64,000 nt of DNA from Posidoniimonas corsicana (GTDB lineage Bacteria; Planctomycetota; Planctomycetia; Pirellulales; Lacipirellulaceae), in assembly GCF_007859765.1 (NCBI RefSeq), contig NZ_SIHJ01000001.1, forward strand, positions 3,761,156 to 3,825,155, in the 5' to 3' direction. The notes below the pieces were generated by a model that did no database searches, was not told the origin of the DNA, and saw only the letters and a program-made list of their open reading frames with translations. The translations under genes and the position numbers were made by a program. Every line of letters begins with the position of its first letter. The first letter of the stretch is position 1. Shown here in pieces: positions 28,575-37,504 of this stretch.

Positions 28575-29366
28575 CTACCTGCCCGACAGCCATGGCGACA
28601 GCACCGAGCTCACGGCGATCACCGTCAGCAGGCCGTAGGTGAGCGTGCGGAACAGCCGCTTGTCGAGCAGGCGGCCGAGCCTCATGCCCAGGAGCACCCC
28701 CATCCAGCAGAACGGCATCGCAACCGCAGCTGCGGCCACGGCGGGCAGCAGCTGCGCACCGAAGGTCCAGGCGAGCAGCACGGCCATTGGCGGCACGCCG
28801 GTGGCCGACAGCAGGAACAGGAACGCGCGGCACTTGGCGGCCGACCAGGTCAGCGTGTTCACGTACAGCACCATCGGCGCGCCGCCGATCGCCGCGAAGC
28901 CGAGCAGGAATCCAGAGGTCAAGAAGGTCACCACCGTGGCGGGCAGCGGGATCCGCTCGCGGTGCTTCACCCGCCAGAGCCACATGAAAATGACGGTCAC
29001 CAACAGCAGCAGCCCGATCACCTGCTTGACCACCGTCGGCGGCAGGCTAGAGGTGCGGTGCATCGCAAAGACTCCCAGCGGGATGCCAACCCAGCGGAGC
29101 ACCATCGGAAGTATGACCTCGTCGCGGCGCAGCTCGGCACGCAGCTTCCAGGCGCCGAAGAAGTTTTGCATGGCGGTCAGCAGGAAGTTGATCGCCGCAG
29201 CCTGCTCGAGCGGGATGTTGAACACCACCAAGAGCGGGATGGAGAACAACCCCGAGGCGAACCCAACAGCGCCCTGGATAACGCTGCCGAGCGACAGCAC
29301 CACCACGATCAGCGCCCACTGGAAGGGGCTGTAGTGCGCGACCAGCTGTGCGAGGTATTCCGGCAA
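28575..29366 (-). CDS. TauE/SafE-family sulfite or anion exporter
   Basis: 263 residues with about eight hydrophobic segments in two repeats. Family hallmarks are GAVGFASGLFSIPLLVVFNIPLEQAAAINFLLTAMQN, in short pieces near residue 30-65, and GFAAIGGAPMVLYVNTLTW near residue 165. TauE/SafE proteins move small organo-anions such as sulfite or sulfoacetate. It ends the operon of AIG2-like, cupin and isoaspartyl peptidase genes, with a 6-nt gap. The substrate is unknown. Confidence 0.9.
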   Translation of the reverse strand: MPEYLAQLVAHYSPFQWALIVVVLSLGSVIQGAVGFASGLFSIPLLVVFNIPLEQAAAINFLLTAMQNFFGAWKLRAELRRDEVILPMVLRWVGIPLGVFAMHRTSSLPPTVVKQVIGLLLLVTVIFMWLWRVKHRERIPLPATVVTFLTSGFLLGFAAIGGAPMVLYVNTLTWSAAKCRAFLFLLSATGVPPMAVLLAWTFGAQLLPAVAAAAVAMPFCWMGVLLGMRLGRLLDKRLFRTLTYGLLTVIAVSSVLSPWLSGR

Positions 29367-29372
29367 GTCGGC

Positions 29373-30368
29373 CTACCGCTCGATCTTGACTTCGAACCGG
29401 CCGCTCGAGTCCGCCACGCCACGCGGCATCGCCCGGGTGTTGAATTCGAGCACGGCGGCGCCATTGTGGTCAACGCCGATGAGCCCGCCGGTCCCCTCGT
29501 CGAGCCGGTCGAAGAGGTTGTGCCGCATCGCCTGCTCCAGTCTCTCGCCTTTGTAGGCCATGCGGGCCGAGACGTCGTAGGCGATCGCGTGGCGGATGTA
29601 CAGCTCGCCGACGCCGGTGCCGCTGATGGCGCAGGTGTCGTTGTCGGCGTAGGTGCCGGCGCCCACAATCGGCGAATCGCCGATGCGGCCCTGCAGCTTG
29701 CCGGTGCGGCCGCCGGTGCTGGTGCCGGCCGCCAGGTTGCCGTGCTGGTCGAGCGCGACGCAGCCCACGGTCTCGACGAGGGCCTTGGGCGCAGCCGGCG
29801 CCTTTGCCTCGGGCGACGGGTTGTCACGCTTCCAACTCGCGAGGTCCTCCTCGCTGCCGGCGGTGTGGAAGTAGCTCTGCGGCACGATCTCGACGCCCAT
29901 CACCTCGGCGAACCGCTCGGCGCCCTTGCCGCCGAGCAGCACATGGGGCGAGCGCTGCATCACCAGCCGGGCAAGGGAAATCGGGTTCTTGACGTTCGTG
30001 ACGTTGGTCACGCCGCCGGCGGAGCGGTCGCGGCCGTCCATGATGCTGGCGTCGAGCCAGTGCTCGCCGTCGATGTTGCAGATGGCGCCGCGGCCGGAGT
30101 TGAAGCAGGGGGCGTCCTCCAGCACGCGGATGGTCGCCTCCACTGCGTCGAGGCTCGTGCCTCCTCCCGCCAGGATGTCTTTCCCCGCCTGCAGAGCGCG
30201 GTGGACGCCGGCTTCGACCTCGGCGCGGGACTCGTCGGTCAGGCTCCGCCAGCCGCCGGCGCCGCCGTGCAGCGCGATCACGTAGGTCGGCTTCTCTGCC
30301 TGCAGTGGCGTCGGGGCGATCACTGCCGCCACATTCAGGCAGAGAACTATCAGGAGCAAGTTTCGCAT
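29373..30368 (-). CDS. exported isoaspartyl peptidase / L-asparaginase (Ntn hydrolase)
   Basis: 331 residues with a signal peptide (RNLLLIVLCLNVAAVIA). The self-cleavage site is KALVETVGCVALD, giving Thr200 as the new N-terminal nucleophile. Before it comes GGWRSLTDES with the alpha-subunit start, and after it GTSTGGRTGKLQGRIGDSPIVGAGTYAD, typical of plant-type asparaginases. It releases Asp from isoAsp dipeptides or Asn. Export of this usually cytosolic type suggests scavenging in the periplasm. It lies 6 nt before the TauE gene and 9 nt after the cupin. Confidence 0.93.
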   Translation of the reverse strand: MRNLLLIVLCLNVAAVIAPTPLQAEKPTYVIALHGGAGGWRSLTDESRAEVEAGVHRALQAGKDILAGGGTSLDAVEATIRVLEDAPCFNSGRGAICNIDGEHWLDASIMDGRDRSAGGVTNVTNVKNPISLARLVMQRSPHVLLGGKGAERFAEVMGVEIVPQSYFHTAGSEEDLASWKRDNPSPEAKAPAAPKALVETVGCVALDQHGNLAAGTSTGGRTGKLQGRIGDSPIVGAGTYADNDTCAISGTGVGELYIRHAIAYDVSARMAYKGERLEQAMRHNLFDRLDEGTGGLIGVDHNGAAVLEFNTRAMPRGVADSSGRFEVKIER

Positions 30369-30377
30369 CGGGGCTAC

Positions 30378-30908
30378 CTATTGCTTGGGCGCTAGCTGTC
30401 GGACCTGGTCGGCGTGCGACGGGAAGTGTTCGGCGAGCGATTCAATCTCTTCGTGCGAGGCGACGTGGAAGTCTCGGAAGTCGAAGCCGGGCGCCACCGT
30501 GCAGCCCAACAGGGCCCAGCGGCCGCCGTCGCGGAGGCGGCACCCCTGCCACACGCCGCCGGGGGCCAACACCTGCGGCCGCTGGCCCGCCGCGAGGTCA
30601 ACGCCCATCGTACGTTGTTCGGCGTCGCCGTCGGGGTACAGCAGCAGCATCTCGACCGGGTCGCCGGCGTAAAAATGGAACACCTCATCGGTCGGCAGGA
30701 TGTGCATCGCCGAGCACTCCTGCGGCGCGATGAGGAAGTAGATCGCGGTGGACGCGTGGCGGTCCCCCTCGTAGGCGTCGGGCAGCGCGTCGGTGGGGAT
30801 GGTGAGCGGCGCGCGGTACGTTTCGTGGTAGAAGCCGCCCTCCTGGGGCAACGGCTGCAGGCCGAGCAGGTCGATTATCTGCTGTGGATCGAGCGGCGGG
30901 GTCGTCAT
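30378..30908 (-). CDS. DUF985-type cupin protein
   Basis: 176 residues. The cupin core shows GGFYHETYR, STAIYFLIAP, MHILPTDEVFHFYAGDPVEMLLLYPDG and APGGVWQGCRLR, the DUF985 pattern, with a His/Glu metal site formed by the H and E of DEVFHFY. Biochemistry of this family is largely unknown; sugar isomerase or epimerase-like functions have been suggested. It overlaps the AIG2-like gene by 4 nt (ATGA) and is followed by the isoaspartyl peptidase after 9 nt. The frame runs upstream to 31076 but in the AIG2-like gene's territory. Confidence 0.88.
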   Translation of the reverse strand: MTTPPLDPQQIIDLLGLQPLPQEGGFYHETYRAPLTIPTDALPDAYEGDRHASTAIYFLIAPQECSAMHILPTDEVFHFYAGDPVEMLLLYPDGDAEQRTMGVDLAAGQRPQVLAPGGVWQGCRLRDGGRWALLGCTVAPGFDFRDFHVASHEEIESLAEHFPSHADQVRQLAPKQ

Positions 30909-31333
30909 GGCTGGTCTTGTTCGACGGTGGGGAAGCCGACGTAGGTGCGGGTGAAACGGTGGTACGCGTCGCTGCCGAGGAACGCGTCGAGCGTCCAGGG
31001 ATCGTCGGACAATCGGCCCCGGCAACTCGGCGCGAGCAGGTAGGCCTGGCAGCGGCGTTCCCGCCCATCGGCGCACCGCACGGCGATCGGGCGGCGGATG
31101 TACTCGGCGCCCTCGAACGCGTCGAGCCGCCGCACCGCCTCCGGACCAACGCCCACATACACCAGCCCCGGCACAACCCCGTCCTCCTGCTCCACCATCG
31201 CGGGGTAGTCGGCCGATCGGACCCGGCGGGCGAGGAACCCGTGAGCCTCACCGGCCACCGACTCGCACTCCTGCTGAGAGACGCGGCGCCAGATGGCGTC
31301 GGCCTGCAGCGTGCCGTAGGTAAAGACGTCCAT
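30905..31333 (-). CDS. AIG2-like gamma-glutamylcyclotransferase fold protein
   Basis: 142 residues beginning DVFTYGTLQADAIWRRV, with the YGTL loop that binds the gamma-glutamyl group in this fold. Further conserved points are GLVYVGVGPEAVRRLDAFEGAEYIRRPIAV, in short pieces at about residue 75-105. The ATG at 31333 begins the fold directly; the frame runs to 31369 with a proline-rich text. It is the first gene of the four-gene minus-strand operon (AIG2-like, cupin, isoaspartyl peptidase, TauE). An amide-release role on gamma-glutamyl or related amines is inferred from the fold and the neighbouring peptidase. Confidence 0.85.
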   Translation of the reverse strand: MDVFTYGTLQADAIWRRVSQQECESVAGEAHGFLARRVRSADYPAMVEQEDGVVPGLVYVGVGPEAVRRLDAFEGAEYIRRPIAVRCADGRERRCQAYLLAPSCRGRLSDDPWTLDAFLGSDAYHRFTRTYVGFPTVEQDQP

Positions 31334-31402
31334 CAGAGGCGGGGGTAGGATGAAGGGTGGGGGCGCCACGCGGCCCCCCTAACATAACGCAATTCGAGCC
31401 CG

Positions 31403-32209
31403 ATGACGCCCACCCAGATCACCAGCCGCCACAACCCGCGGATCAAGGAGGCCGCCGCCCTCCGCAACCGCAAGCACCGGGACCAGCTCCGCCAAACGCT
31501 GGTGTACGGCGCCCGGGAGAGCGTGCGGGCCCGGGCGTGCGGCGCAGAGCTGGCGACGTCGTTTGTCTGCGCCGACCTATTGGGAGAGAGTGGCGAGACC
31601 GCCGTGGCCGAGCTGCGTGCCGCGGGGGTCGAGGTGGTGGCCGTCTCGCCCGAGGTGTTCGAGCGGCTCGCCTACGGCGACCGGCAAGACGGAGTGGTGA
31701 GCGTCGCCGCGACGACAGAGCGGCCGCTGGCCGACCTGCGGGTCCCGGCCGAGGCGCCGCTGATCGCGGTGATCGAGGGCGTTGAAAAGCCGGGTAACCT
31801 CGGCGCCCTGCTCCGCACGGCAGACGGCGCGGGGGTCGACGGGGTGGTCGTGGTGGACCCGGTGATCGACCTGTACAACCCGAACGTCATCCGCGCGAGC
31901 GTCGCGACGGTGTTCAAGCCGAAGGTTGCCGTTGCGACGAGCCGCGAGGCGATCGACTGGCTCAGCGAACGGCGGATCCCGGCGTTCGCCACCCGGCCGG
32001 ACGCGCAGGAGAGCTGCTGGCAGGCCGACCTCAGCGGCGCGGCCGCGATTGTGCTTGGCGCCGAGGCCGAAGGCCTGACAGACGCGTGGGCCGGACCGGG
32101 AGTGCGGCCGATCTCGCTCCCGATGCTCGGCGTGGGCGACAGCCTGAACGTCTCGGTGACGGCGGCCGTGCTGCTGTACGAGGCGCGCCGCCAGCGGGAC
32201 GCCGATTAG
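31403..32209 (+). CDS. TrmH/SpoU-family RNA 2'-O-methyltransferase
   Basis: 268 residues. The N-terminal substrate-binding domain starts ITSRHNPRIKEAAALRNRKHR. The knotted SPOUT domain carries motif 1 KPGNLGALLRTA, motif 2 VLGAEAEGL and motif 3 ISLPM-x-GVGDSLNVSVTAAVLLYE. It would methylate a ribose in rRNA or tRNA using SAM. The Arg in motif 1 and the Asn in motif 3 are intact, so it should be active. It is monocistronic, between the AIG2 operon (divergent) and an exported hypothetical gene (convergent). Confidence 0.93.
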   Translation: MTPTQITSRHNPRIKEAAALRNRKHRDQLRQTLVYGARESVRARACGAELATSFVCADLLGESGETAVAELRAAGVEVVAVSPEVFERLAYGDRQDGVVSVAATTERPLADLRVPAEAPLIAVIEGVEKPGNLGALLRTADGAGVDGVVVVDPVIDLYNPNVIRASVATVFKPKVAVATSREAIDWLSERRIPAFATRPDAQESCWQADLSGAAAIVLGAEAEGLTDAWAGPGVRPISLPMLGVGDSLNVSVTAAVLLYEARRQRDAD

Positions 32210-32219
32210 CAGGCCGACG

Positions 32220-32996
32220 CTACTTGGCGGCGGTCTGCACGCCGGCGCTGCGGAACTCTTCGTTGCTCACCTGGCGGTAGCTGGCCATCTTGTCGATCGC
32301 GTCATCGATGCGGGCGCGGTCACGCTTAGACAGCAGCGGCGCGGTGAGGTGCTCGGCCCGCAGGCTCGGCTTGTCCTGCTTACCGCTGAAGAGCTTGGTC
32401 TCGACCGGCATCACGCCATGAACGAACAACGCCTCGTTGACCCGCAGACGCGGGTCGGGAGGCAGGCTGGTTTCGAGCAGGGTCTGGAGCTTGGTGAAGC
32501 TGTCGAGGAAGCGGCGGACGGCCAGGCGCGTCATCTCGTCCTCCATCGGCACGGTGACCAGACGGTAGCTGAGCTGGTCGCCGATGAGCTGCAGCTCGCC
32601 GGTTTCCTCGTCGAAGGACTCCGTGAACACGGGGTCGCCGGCGAAGCGGAGAAACGCGTCGCCGCTCTGCGCGGCCCACTTGCGGAGGCTCACCATCGCG
32701 TGGTCGATCTTGCTGACTTCGATTTCGGTGCGGACCTGCCGCTGGGTGTCGAGCAGCGTGAACCGCTCCGGCTTGCCGGCTGCGGCTGCCCGGAAGATCG
32801 TGACCACCGGCCGGTCCTCGCGGAAGTCGTACACGGCTGCGCCGCTGAATAGGGTGACGCTGCGGCAGACCGGCGCCTCCTCTTCCGGGGCGTAGACGCG
32901 GGTCTCGATGCGGAGGTCGGCGGCCACCGCCACGGACGCCAGCAGCAGGGACGCCGCGGCGAATAAGGCGGACAAAGGCTTGATCGGGCACAGCAT
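32220..32996 (-). CDS. exported protein of unknown function
   Basis: 258 residues from the ATG at 32996. A signal peptide (IKPLSALFAAASLLLASVAVAA) is followed by a mixed alpha/beta sequence starting DLRIETRVYAPEEEAP. I recognise no catalytic motif or family. Features such as VCRSVTLFSGAAVYDFREDRPVVTIFR and the C-terminal DRARIDDAIDKMASYRQVS look like a compact domain with a helical end. It converges with the TrmH gene, 10 nt away; its promoter lies in the 208-bp gap before the Tat oxidoreductase gene, divergent. Confidence 0.7.
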   Translation of the reverse strand: MLCPIKPLSALFAAASLLLASVAVAADLRIETRVYAPEEEAPVCRSVTLFSGAAVYDFREDRPVVTIFRAAAAGKPERFTLLDTQRQVRTEIEVSKIDHAMVSLRKWAAQSGDAFLRFAGDPVFTESFDEETGELQLIGDQLSYRLVTVPMEDEMTRLAVRRFLDSFTKLQTLLETSLPPDPRLRVNEALFVHGVMPVETKLFSGKQDKPSLRAEHLTAPLLSKRDRARIDDAIDKMASYRQVSNEEFRSAGVQTAAK

Positions 32997-33107
32997 GGCG
33001 AGACCTGGAGGGGGTGCCGGGGGCGTTCGGGGCGCGGACGTTAGCGGAACCTCCGAAGAGGGTAAAGTGCGATCGGCCGCCGCCGCGGCGCCAGCAGGCA
33101 ATCAAAT

Positions 33108-33136
33108 TTGTGTTGACGCGCTAGCACCACTATCAT
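33108..33136 (+). promoter_or_regulatory. candidate sigma-70-type promoter of the Gfo/Idh/MocA gene
   Basis: TTGTGT (33108-33113) and TATCAT (33131-33136) with a 17-nt spacer match -35/-10 hexamers at 4/6 and 5/6 positions. The site is 68 nt before the 33205 start. Overlapping TTGACG is also present at 33113-33118. By-eye match only. Confidence 0.4.
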
Positions 33137-33204
33137 GAGGGGGATACCAATGGCCCCGGGCCTCGGGCGCCTGCTCCCCTTTCCTCCTATAGGCTTTCAA
33201 CGCA

Positions 33205-34584
33205 ATGGGTGAGAAACAACAAACCACGACGCCAAACTCCCCCAGCCGCCGCGGGTTCCTGGCTGCCTCTGGCGCCGCTGTCGCGACGGCCAGCCTGGCC
33301 AGCCGGGCGATGGCGGTAGCGCCGCACACCTTCGGCGACGACACCATCAAGGTCGGCCTGGTTGGGTGCGGCGGACGCGGCAAGAGCGCCGTCCAGCAGA
33401 TCATCAACACGCCCGGACCGATCAAGGTCGTGGCGTTGGCGGACGCGTTTGAGTACCGCATCAAAGAGGCCATCAACAGCTCCAACGCGGCCGCACGGGA
33501 CAAGCTCGGCTCGGACGGCGGCAACGTGCAGGACATCGTGGACGTCCCGGCCGAGCGCCAGTTCGTCGGGCTCGACGCCTACAAGGGCCTGCTGGAAACC
33601 GACTGCGACCTGGTGGTGCTGGCGACACCGCCCGGCTTCCGCCCGGTGCAGCTCGAGGCCGCGGTCAACGCCGGCAAGCACGTGTTCACCGAGAAGCCGC
33701 TGGCGGTCGACGCCCCGGGCGTCCGGCGCGTGCTGGCGGCGGGCGAAACCGCCAAGAAGAACAACACGGCGGTGGCGGTCGGCCTGCAGCGGCGGCACGA
33801 GCCGAAGTACATCGAGACCATCGACCGTTTGCGCGACGGCGCGATCGGCGACATCATCCTGACCCGGGTCTACTGGAACGGCAGCCCGCTCTGGAACCGC
33901 TCGCGTTACGAGCTGGGGCAGCTGCTCGGCCGTCGGCCCAACGAGCTGGAGTACCAGGTCAACAACTGGTACTACTTCAACTGGCTGTGCGGCGATCACA
34001 TTGTGGAGCAGCACATCCACAACATCGATGTCAGCAACTGGCTGTTCGGCTCGCTGCCCGAGTACGCCTACGGCATGGGCGGACGCGAGGTGCGGACCGG
34101 CAAGCAGTTCGGTCAGATCTTCGACCACCACATGGTCGAGTTCACCATGCCGGGCGGCGCCACGATGCTGAGCGCCTGCCGACAGCAGGCCGGCTGCGTC
34201 ACGAATGTCAGCGAGCACGCCCACGGCACCGCGGGCTCCGCGGACATCTCCGGCGGGAGGATCTTCAAGCCCAACGGGCAGATCGCCTGGAAGTTTGAGG
34301 GCCGCAACCCGCAGGGCCACCAGCAGGAGCAGACCGACCTGATCGCGAACCTCCGCAAGGGCGTCATTCAGAACGAGACCGAGTACGGCGCCACCAGCAC
34401 GATGGCGGCCATCCTCGGCCGGATGGTGACCTACAGCGGCAAGCAGATCCGCTGGGACGACGCCATCGCCTCGGAGATGAGCCTCGCCGGGGACCTCAAC
34501 AGCTGGGACGCCTCGGCGCCGGTCACGCCGGACGACGAGGGGCGGTATCCCGTGCCGGTCCCCGGGAAAACCCAGGTCGTCTAG
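33205..34584 (+). CDS. Tat-exported Gfo/Idh/MocA-family oxidoreductase
   Basis: 459 residues. The twin-arginine signal SRRGFLAASG is near residue 14, with a hydrophobic region and AMA cleavage site at about residue 36. The NAD-binding domain starts IKVGLVGCGGRGKSAVQQI; the C-terminal dehydrogenase domain carries FTEKPLAVD, with the EKP catalytic-lysine motif, and HIVEQHIHNIDVSNWL. These are NAD(P)-dependent sugar oxidoreductases, exported folded with cofactor in planctomycetes, often in many paralogues. The substrate is unknown. The gene is single, with its own promoter and followed by tRNA-Leu. Confidence 0.94.
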   Translation: MGEKQQTTTPNSPSRRGFLAASGAAVATASLASRAMAVAPHTFGDDTIKVGLVGCGGRGKSAVQQIINTPGPIKVVALADAFEYRIKEAINSSNAAARDKLGSDGGNVQDIVDVPAERQFVGLDAYKGLLETDCDLVVLATPPGFRPVQLEAAVNAGKHVFTEKPLAVDAPGVRRVLAAGETAKKNNTAVAVGLQRRHEPKYIETIDRLRDGAIGDIILTRVYWNGSPLWNRSRYELGQLLGRRPNELEYQVNNWYYFNWLCGDHIVEQHIHNIDVSNWLFGSLPEYAYGMGGREVRTGKQFGQIFDHHMVEFTMPGGATMLSACRQQAGCVTNVSEHAHGTAGSADISGGRIFKPNGQIAWKFEGRNPQGHQQEQTDLIANLRKGVIQNETEYGATSTMAAILGRMVTYSGKQIRWDDAIASEMSLAGDLNSWDASAPVTPDDEGRYPVPVPGKTQVV

Positions 34585-34674
34585 GCTGACGGGGCGGGCG
34601 GAATCAACTGGCCGAGGGCCGGGGCGTCAGATATAGTAGTGTGACGCCGCGGAAGCGGTCCCCCCTTGGGAAGT

Positions 34675-34756
<82 letters not shown>

Positions 34757-34873
34757 CTGCTTCCCAAGAGTTGAGAGTCCCACCCGACGCCACGCCCGGC
34801 CCGCCGCTCCCCGCGGCCCCGTGATAGCCGCAGGCAAGGCAAGTCACAGGCAACTCCACGACGAGGATCTAGT

Positions 34874-35284
34874 ATGACGCGACTAGTGTGCGCTCTGGTA
34901 GCTACCGCGGTGCTGACAGGAATCTCGGTTCGCCCGGCGAGCGCGATCAAACAGTTCCAAGACGAGTGGATGAAGATCTACGTCGACGACAGCTCGAACA
35001 AGGAGTTCGTCGAGGCGGCCAAGGAAGCGAAGTGCTTCATCTGCCACCAGGGCAAGAAGAAGTCCAACCACAACCCCTACGGCATCCACCTGGTCCCACT
35101 GCTGACCAAGAAGGACAAGAAGGACGTCGAGAAGATCACCAAGGCGATCAAGGACGTTGGCGCCAAGCACTCGGACGCCAAGGACAAGTCGAGCCCGACC
35201 TACGACAAGATCATCGCCGGAGGCAAGCTGCCCGGCGGCACGCTTGAAGAGGCCAAGAAGGAGCCGAGCAAGGCAGCCAAGTAG
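34874..35284 (+). CDS. small exported protein with a single CxxCH haem-attachment motif
   Basis: 136 residues. A signal peptide (TRLVCALVATAVLTGI) leads to the mature part. One CFICHQG motif (CxxCH) lies at about residue 56, followed by NHNPYGIHLVPLLTKKDKK. The rest is strongly Lys-rich with helical text. A c-type haem attached by this motif is the natural reading; the axial Met or second His cannot be identified, so a mono-haem redox or signalling role is inferred. The gene stands alone with a strong terminator 31 nt past the stop. Confidence 0.72.
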   Translation: MTRLVCALVATAVLTGISVRPASAIKQFQDEWMKIYVDDSSNKEFVEAAKEAKCFICHQGKKKSNHNPYGIHLVPLLTKKDKKDVEKITKAIKDVGAKHSDAKDKSSPTYDKIIAGGKLPGGTLEEAKKEPSKAAK

Positions 35285-35314
35285 CAGCTCGCCTTACGCA
35301 GCGGCAGAAACCAC

Positions 35315-35353
35315 AAAACACGCAGGCGAGCCCCGGTCTCGCCTGCGTGTTTT
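35315..35353 (+). terminator. perfect Rho-independent terminator
   Basis: Arms AAAACACGCAGGCGAG (35315-35330) and CTCGCCTGCGTGTTTT (35338-35353) pair over 16 bp with the 7-nt loop CCCCGGT, ending in four T residues. Since the 5' arm begins with A residues, it can act in both directions, for the CxxCH gene and the convergent aldose epimerase gene. Confidence 0.93.
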
Positions 35354-35416
35354 CCTTGGCAGGGGAGCCACCCTGTGCAGGGCCAACCGGCCGCCCCCCG
35401 GATGAACTCACGCGGC

Positions 35417-36361
35417 TCAGCCCGCGGCCTCAACCTGCAGCACCACGCGATGCTGACGCGACTCGCCGGGCTGCAGCACGAGCAGGTTCGTTTCCGCCCC
35501 GCGGGCCGCGGACCCGAACGGGCTAGGCAGGCACGTGTAGGGCTCGATGCAGATCGCCTCGCGGTGACCCGGGGTGTAGATCACGTAGCACTTGAACTCG
35601 TCCCCGCAGGTCTGCGTGAGCCGCACACCGTCGCCGGACAGGCTGCTGGTTGCCTCGCCGCTTGCTGATTGGTTGAGCCGGAACGCGCTGTCGTAAGCCT
35701 GGCCCGCTAGCGGCATCCCCGCGGCGAATCCGCGGGACGCGTCGGTTGGGCCGTGCTCCCCGGTGGGGATCATATCCTTGAGTTCCCACTGCGCGTCGAC
35801 CGGCGCCTGCACCTCGGTTTGCTCCGGATCGCCGCCGCCCAGCGGTAGGCGGAAGTACGCGTGGGTCGCGAGTCCGTAGGGCAACTCCGAGTCGCCGGGG
35901 TTGCTGCACGTCACGTCAAGCGTCAGGCGGTCGCCTTCCAGGCGGTAGGTCGCACGGATTGCGTAGTCGGAAGGCCACAGGTCGAGCGTGTCGGGCGCGT
36001 CGACCGACCCGACAAACTCGGCGGTCACCTGGTCGCTCGATTGGTCCACGACCCGCCAGGGGCGGTTGAACACGAAGCCGTGGATTGCGTTTCCAAGCGC
36101 ATCGCCGGCCGGCACCTGGTACTGCTTACCCGCGTACTCGTAGCGGCCCTGCTCGATCCGCCCCGGGAATGGAAACAGGATCGGCGTCCCGCCCGACGAC
36201 GCTCGCTGGTCGCCCGACTCAAACCCCTCCGGCGCGTACAGCATGGGACGCACGCCGTCTTGGACGACTGCGGACCAGGCGAAACAGTTGAAGCCTTGGC
36301 TTACCAGAACCCGGGCCTCGGCTCCGGAAGTGTGAACGAGGGTGGCGATATCGGCGGACAT
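35417..36361 (-). CDS. aldose 1-epimerase family protein
   Basis: 314 residues. Galactose mutarotase-like features: GGTPILFPFPGRI near residue 57, GNAIHGFVFNRPW with the first catalytic His at about residue 94, and THAYFRLPLGG with the second His. A catalytic Glu is in AICIEPYTC near the C-terminus. It interconverts sugar anomers in the cytosol. The second gene upstream (36418-37281) ends 56 nt before the start and may share its transcript. There are no other sugar genes nearby to fix the substrate. Confidence 0.93.
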   Translation of the reverse strand: MSADIATLVHTSGAEARVLVSQGFNCFAWSAVVQDGVRPMLYAPEGFESGDQRASSGGTPILFPFPGRIEQGRYEYAGKQYQVPAGDALGNAIHGFVFNRPWRVVDQSSDQVTAEFVGSVDAPDTLDLWPSDYAIRATYRLEGDRLTLDVTCSNPGDSELPYGLATHAYFRLPLGGGDPEQTEVQAPVDAQWELKDMIPTGEHGPTDASRGFAAGMPLAGQAYDSAFRLNQSASGEATSSLSGDGVRLTQTCGDEFKCYVIYTPGHREAICIEPYTCLPSPFGSAARGAETNLLVLQPGESRQHRVVLQVEAAG

Positions 36362-36417
36362 AGCACTCGATCTCGTGATTCAGAGTGTGAACAAATCTAA
36401 ACTGGTCAGCGACGTGG

Positions 36418-37281
36418 CTACAGCATGCGCGCGGCCGCGGTCATCAGCAGGGCGGCAAGCACAGCACCAGTGAGGGGGCCGTCGCCCGCCACGCGGCGGG
36501 TGCATGCCTCAGCCATCAAGCGGGCCAGCAACCAGAGGGCGCAGGCAACGCCGCCGGCAAAAAGCAGCCCCGATAGAGAGTCCATCGACAGCAGCGATCG
36601 AGCAGTCAAGCCCTCCGCGCTGAGCAGGCACCACACGCCCGACAGGAACAATCCCACCGCCCCGACCAGGGCTACCAAGGCGCCCACCCGCGCGTCGCGT
36701 GGAATCCCCTCCCCCGCCAATGCCAGCCGCCGAACGACAAGGCCCGCCAGCAGCGCGCTGAGCCCCCAAAAGTGGGCGGTTAGCCCGAGCGGCAGCGGCC
36801 GCCAAAGCACGTCCAGGAAGACGTCCCGCGACACGACCGCAGGCCCCGCGAGCCCCGGGTCTTCCGCTAAAAGCCGCAGCACAACCATCATCGTCGGGAA
36901 GTGGTAAAGAAGGTTGGTCGACGCCACGACCCCGATCAACCCGTGCAGCACCCGGCGCCCCGCAAGACGCGACCAGGACATCCAGTACACCAGCATCAGT
37001 ATGGCCGAGAACGCCCACTCGCCCCCAAGCATCAGGTACGCCCGCGACGGCAGTCGCGCCGCGGCGGACTCGTACGCAGGCCAAGCCCCAGCCAGCACGA
37101 GCAACGTGCTCAGGCCGCCCGCCAGCAGCCCCAAGAGCAACGCTAACAGGCCGATCCCAGCCAGACGCCGTCGCACGTCCGACGAGAGCGGCAGCACAGC
37201 CGCCGCCAGTGGGGCCCCCCCTGCCATCGAGTTGGTCAGCAGGTGCACTACCAAGAACGCGATTCGTGCGGCGTCGAGCAT
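36418..37281 (-). CDS. polytopic membrane protein, unknown function
   Basis: 287 residues from the ATG at 37281. About eight hydrophobic segments are seen, such as IAFLVVHLLTNSMAG, LALLLGLLAGGLSTLLVLAG, FSAILMLVYWMSW, LTAHFWGLSALLAGLVV and VGALVALVGAVGLFLSG. The frame runs to 37629, but the first 116 codons lie opposite the S1 gene promoter and are unlike a membrane protein. I do not recognise a family. A His in the first helix and another in LTAHFWGL could bind haem or quinone; that is speculation. Confidence 0.65.
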   Translation of the reverse strand: MLDAARIAFLVVHLLTNSMAGGAPLAAAVLPLSSDVRRRLAGIGLLALLLGLLAGGLSTLLVLAGAWPAYESAAARLPSRAYLMLGGEWAFSAILMLVYWMSWSRLAGRRVLHGLIGVVASTNLLYHFPTMMVVLRLLAEDPGLAGPAVVSRDVFLDVLWRPLPLGLTAHFWGLSALLAGLVVRRLALAGEGIPRDARVGALVALVGAVGLFLSGVWCLLSAEGLTARSLLSMDSLSGLLFAGGVACALWLLARLMAEACTRRVAGDGPLTGAVLAALLMTAAARML

Positions 37282-37504
37282 CGGGCGTGGGGCGCCTCCT
37301 AGGAGTCTGCCAATCGGCGCCGCCTCGAACGGCCCGACAGGGTTGGATTGTAGCCCGATCCCTCCGGCACGGCAGTGCTTGAGTAGCCTCTCGCCCTCCC
37401 CTGAATCGCTGGCGATGGCCGCCCCAGACTGGTAAACTCCTCGATCAAAGCTGCGGCGCCTGCGCCCGGCAATCCGTCCTCGTTCACCGACTCTCGATAG
37501 CGTA

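Noticed and set aside
28365-30395. Long plus-strand open frame across the TauE and peptidase genes
   Set aside because: It runs antisense to two well-supported genes, has Gln/His/Arg-rich text, and arises from the high third-position GC content.
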